Shown here: one piece after another, positions 7,765 to 9,334 of the stretch
Position numbering within the stretch: position 1 is the first letter of the stretch
Layout: each line of letters begins with the position of its first letter
Notes under the pieces: model-generated
What the model saw: the letters and a program-made list of their open reading frames with translations, nothing else
Told to the model about the DNA's origin: nothing
The model's database searches: none
Origin: an uncultured Pirellulaceae bacterium
GTDB taxonomy: Bacteria; Planctomycetota; Planctomycetia; Pirellulales; Pirellulaceae
Length of the DNA stretch: 9,334 bases
Reading direction: 5' to 3'
Assembly: GCA_934255105.1 (NCBI GenBank)
Contig: CAKQNH010000128.1
Location: 1 to 9,334, forward strand
Position numbers and translations under genes: made by a program

Positions 7765-8887
7765 TTGTAGCAGCCTCCGCTCGTAAAGTTTCCTTCAACC
7801 GCCGTCCAATCGTCGGCGGAGAAACATTGAAAAGGTCAGCCAACACACGAAGTGTCAAAACCTTATCATTCAACTTCTGAATCCGTAGAACAGCAGCTGG
7901 CTCTGGAAGCTCACCTGAAAGGTGCGTTCCGAGCCGACTCTCGATGATCCGCCTCACGATATAGCCAAAGCTGACTTCTTTCTCTTTGTTCACGACCCGA
8001 TGTCGAATCGAATCGCGAACTATGCTGGTGATATCTGCACAGCTCATGCCTGCGGCTAACGACGCGATCTTGTTCACCGGAAAACTAGCTGATTCACCCA
8101 TCAACAGACTCGAAATGAGTTTGTCACGAACAGGCTCGGTAGGTAGTTCGATACTGACGTGAAATTGAAATCGCCGCCAAATCGCGCGGTCGAGAATGTG
8201 CGGATGATTCGTCGCGGCAAGCAGCACGGTGCTCCCGCCCGCATTGTCGATGTTTTGAAGCAGTGCGATTACGACACGCTTGAGTTCGCCCATCTCATGT
8301 TGGTCATCACGCAACTTGCCGAGCGCGTCAAGCTCGTCCAGAAACAAGACACATGGCCGGCGCGACGCATGTTCAAACAGATTGCGAATGTTCTTTGAAG
8401 TGCTACCGAGATACGACGAAACAAGCGTATCAACCCTCGCCACGAGTAACGGTAGACCTAGCGAAGCTGCGACGTACTGTGCCGTCAGACTCTTGCCCGT
8501 TCCAGGTGGTCCGTGTAGTAGCATCGTCGGTGTGATTCCTACGCCCGCCGCTAGCAATTCATCGGAGAACTCGACATGAGACAGAAACTCGGCGATGCGA
8601 TCATGGATTCGGTCGTCGAGATAGAGCTTGATATCCTCCTTTTTCGGATATAGCTCGTCTGCCAACGGGTATCGCGACTCGCTATCCACGGGAATCGTCG
8701 GCGACACGTGTTGAACCCCGACAGTGCCTCCGCTGCGTGAGATCACCGATTCCAAGCGATCTGCGGCCTTTGCGTCGCCGTCGGAACGGAGTTTCGTAAT
8801 GAGTTGTGCCGCATAGTCCTGGACCCTTGAGCGATCGCCTTTTAGCGCCCCGTCAAGCAGGCGGCTGATTTCGGTGAGGTATTGCAT
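7757..8887 (-). CDS. AAA+ ATPase with C-terminal helix-turn-helix (376 aa)
   Basis: A cytosolic AAA+ ATPase of the classic (FtsH/p97-like) type with one ATPase module. Walker A is GPPGTGKS (126-133), Walker B is LFLDELD (181-187, E185 catalytic), sensor 1 is N227 in AATNHP, candidate arginine fingers are R238 and R239 (AIWRRF), and a GMSCADI segment (280-286) stands where AAA proteins have GxSGADI. All nucleotide-site residues look intact. Residues 1-60 are a helical N-domain, perhaps for substrate or partner binding. Residues 343-366 (TLRVLADLFNVSPPTIGRRL) form a clear helix-turn-helix, unusual for a protease-partner ATPase and hinting at DNA binding, possibly autoregulation. The start at 8887 has AAGGA six bases upstream; an ATG at 8911 and a more distal start at 8923 lack this and would fall in or near the predicted promoter. 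It is the first gene of a two-gene operon, overlapping the peptidase start by 8 bp. It may unfold or recognise substrates for the peptidase or hold it inactive; this is inference. Confidence 0.92.
   Translation of the reverse strand: MQYLTEISRLLDGALKGDRSRVQDYAAQLITKLRSDGDAKAADRLESVISRSGGTVGVQHVSPTIPVDSESRYPLADELYPKKEDIKLYLDDRIHDRIAEFLSHVEFSDELLAAGVGITPTMLLHGPPGTGKSLTAQYVAASLGLPLLVARVDTLVSSYLGSTSKNIRNLFEHASRRPCVLFLDELDALGKLRDDQHEMGELKRVVIALLQNIDNAGGSTVLLAATNHPHILDRAIWRRFQFHVSIELPTEPVRDKLISSLLMGESASFPVNKIASLAAGMSCADITSIVRDSIRHRVVNKEKEVSFGYIVRRIIESRLGTHLSGELPEPAAVLRIQKLNDKVLTLRVLADLFNVSPPTIGRRLKETLRAEAATNG
7774..7778 (-). promoter_or_regulatory. Shine-Dalgarno for the original S8 peptidase start
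   Basis: On the minus strand GGAGG sits nine bases before the ATG at 7764, inside the last codons of the ATPase gene. It supports 7764, not 7667, as the ancestral start and points to translational coupling with the ATPase. Confidence 0.7.
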
Positions 8888-8893
8888 GCTGAT

Positions 8894-8898
8894 TCCTT
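8894..8898 (-). promoter_or_regulatory. Shine-Dalgarno deciding the ATPase start
   Basis: AAGGA on the minus strand ends six bases before the ATG at 8887. The in-frame candidates at 8911 and 8923 have no such site, so the shorter 376-residue product is preferred. Confidence 0.65.
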
Positions 8899-8914
8899 TT
8901 CGAGACTCCATCTC

Positions 8915-8986
8915 GTGAAACAATACACCGATTATCGAACAACTTCAAGCCTTTAGTGAAACAAACCGATGGTAATTGTAACAAAC
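8915..8986. repeat. Phased AACAA-centred direct repeats over the operon promoter
   Basis: GTGAAACAA occurs at 8915-8923 and again at 8956-8964, each followed by ACCGAT (8927-8932 after a 3-bp insert, and 8965-8970 directly). Related copies are TCGAACAAC (8935-8943) and TTGTAACAAAC (8976-8986). The AACAA cores begin at 8919, 8938, 8960 and 8980, so neighbours are 19-22 bp apart, about two helical turns. An inverted TTGTTACA lies at 9017-9024. One copy overlaps the proposed -10 and another sits just upstream of the proposed -35. The arrangement suggests an operator for a DNA-binding protein, possibly the helix-turn-helix ATPase itself. Confidence 0.5.
8920..8948 (-). promoter_or_regulatory. Possible sigma70-type promoter for the ATPase-peptidase operon
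   Basis: On the minus strand TTGAAG (8943-8948) and TATTGT (8920-8925) are separated by exactly 17 bases; each matches 4 of 6 consensus positions. Transcription would begin near 8912, giving a leader of about 25 nt before the ATG at 8887. Short AT-rich matches like this are common by chance, so the call rests mainly on spacing and position. Confidence 0.35.
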
Positions 8987-9334
8987 TGTCCTATATGAGA
9001 TATTTCCGCCGAGATGTTGTTACATTCGTGGCCCAAACCACCCGTTGAAGCCATCGTGGCGGAACTGCAGTCAAAAACGGCGTTTGTGGGGGTGCGGCAA
9101 TGTAAAACCTATCTTTAGAAAAGCGTTTGCCAGCATTGGTCAGCCACATTTCGCCCCTGTAGAGCGTGAATTAGAACTCCCGCCCGCGACAATTAGAATT
9201 ATCGGGTTGTGATTGATTCTAGGAGGTGCCAGTTGGCTGGCAGCAGGGATAGCTAGCAATTGCGACATGGTTTGTGTCTGCAACTGATACAACTGAGACG
9301 GGCATGGTAAATTTTGCAGTTGAGAGTACGTGGT
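8987..9334. other. Right-edge stretch without a confident gene
   Basis: No open frame of useful length is seen. A strong-looking AGGAGGT near 9221 is followed by a TTG that hits a stop after seven codons. The word AATTAGAA occurs at 9169-9176 and 9191-9198. An ATG near 9305 is open to the window end for about 10 codons and could begin a gene that lies outside, without clear support. Confidence 0.45.

Noticed and set aside
8888..8923. Longer ATPase start at 8923 or 8911
   Set aside because: Neither has a ribosome binding site and the 8923 codon falls inside the proposed -10. The ATG at 8887 has AAGGA at good spacing.
9221..9260. New gene starting after AGGAGGT near 9221
   Set aside because: The TTG after it meets a stop within eight codons and no other start follows at proper spacing.

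Overview
The window reads like chromosomal DNA of a planctomycete, probably close to the Pirellulales. This rests on moderately high GC, long loosely spaced genes with few Shine-Dalgarno sites, a TTG start on an exported protein, and a very large AsmA-like envelope protein. The taxonomic call is inference from style, not from a marker gene.

Layout, left to right. Positions 1-347 hold no confident gene but three small repeat structures: an 18-bp direct repeat, a perfect 13-bp inverted repeat and an exact 15-bp tandem duplication. Positions 348-4013 (+) encode a 1221-residue exported AsmA/TamB-like protein, probably a periplasmic structural or lipid-transfer protein. Positions 4066-4360 hold a compact array of about eleven hairpin-forming repeats with a period of about 28 bp and no spacers; it is not CRISPR and not coding. 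Positions 4549-5646 (+) encode a ZIP-family divalent metal transporter with a histidine-rich loop and a histidine-rich C-terminal tail. Positions 5647-6041 separate it from a convergent minus-strand operon and hold no convincing gene.

The minus-strand operon (8887 down to 6042) pairs a single-domain AAA+ ATPase with a C-terminal helix-turn-helix and a subtilisin-like (S8) serine peptidase. The stop codon of the ATPase overlaps an ATG with a good ribosome binding site, so the genes were built to be translationally coupled. That ATG, however, opens only a short peptidase N-terminus. The catalytic part lies in the +1 frame, and most of the N-terminal domain I would expect in this family is missing. 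The protease therefore looks damaged by an internal deletion plus frame change, while its catalytic Asp, His, Asn and Ser and its C-terminal domain are intact. A possible promoter and a series of AACAA-centred direct repeats spaced about 20 bp apart lie upstream of the ATPase and could be an operator.

Functionally, the first half is ordinary envelope and metal-homeostasis housekeeping. The second half is an accessory ATPase-protease module of unsettled function. The most unusual elements are the hairpin array, the ATPase-subtilase pair with its broken protease N-terminus, and the phased repeats in its promoter region.
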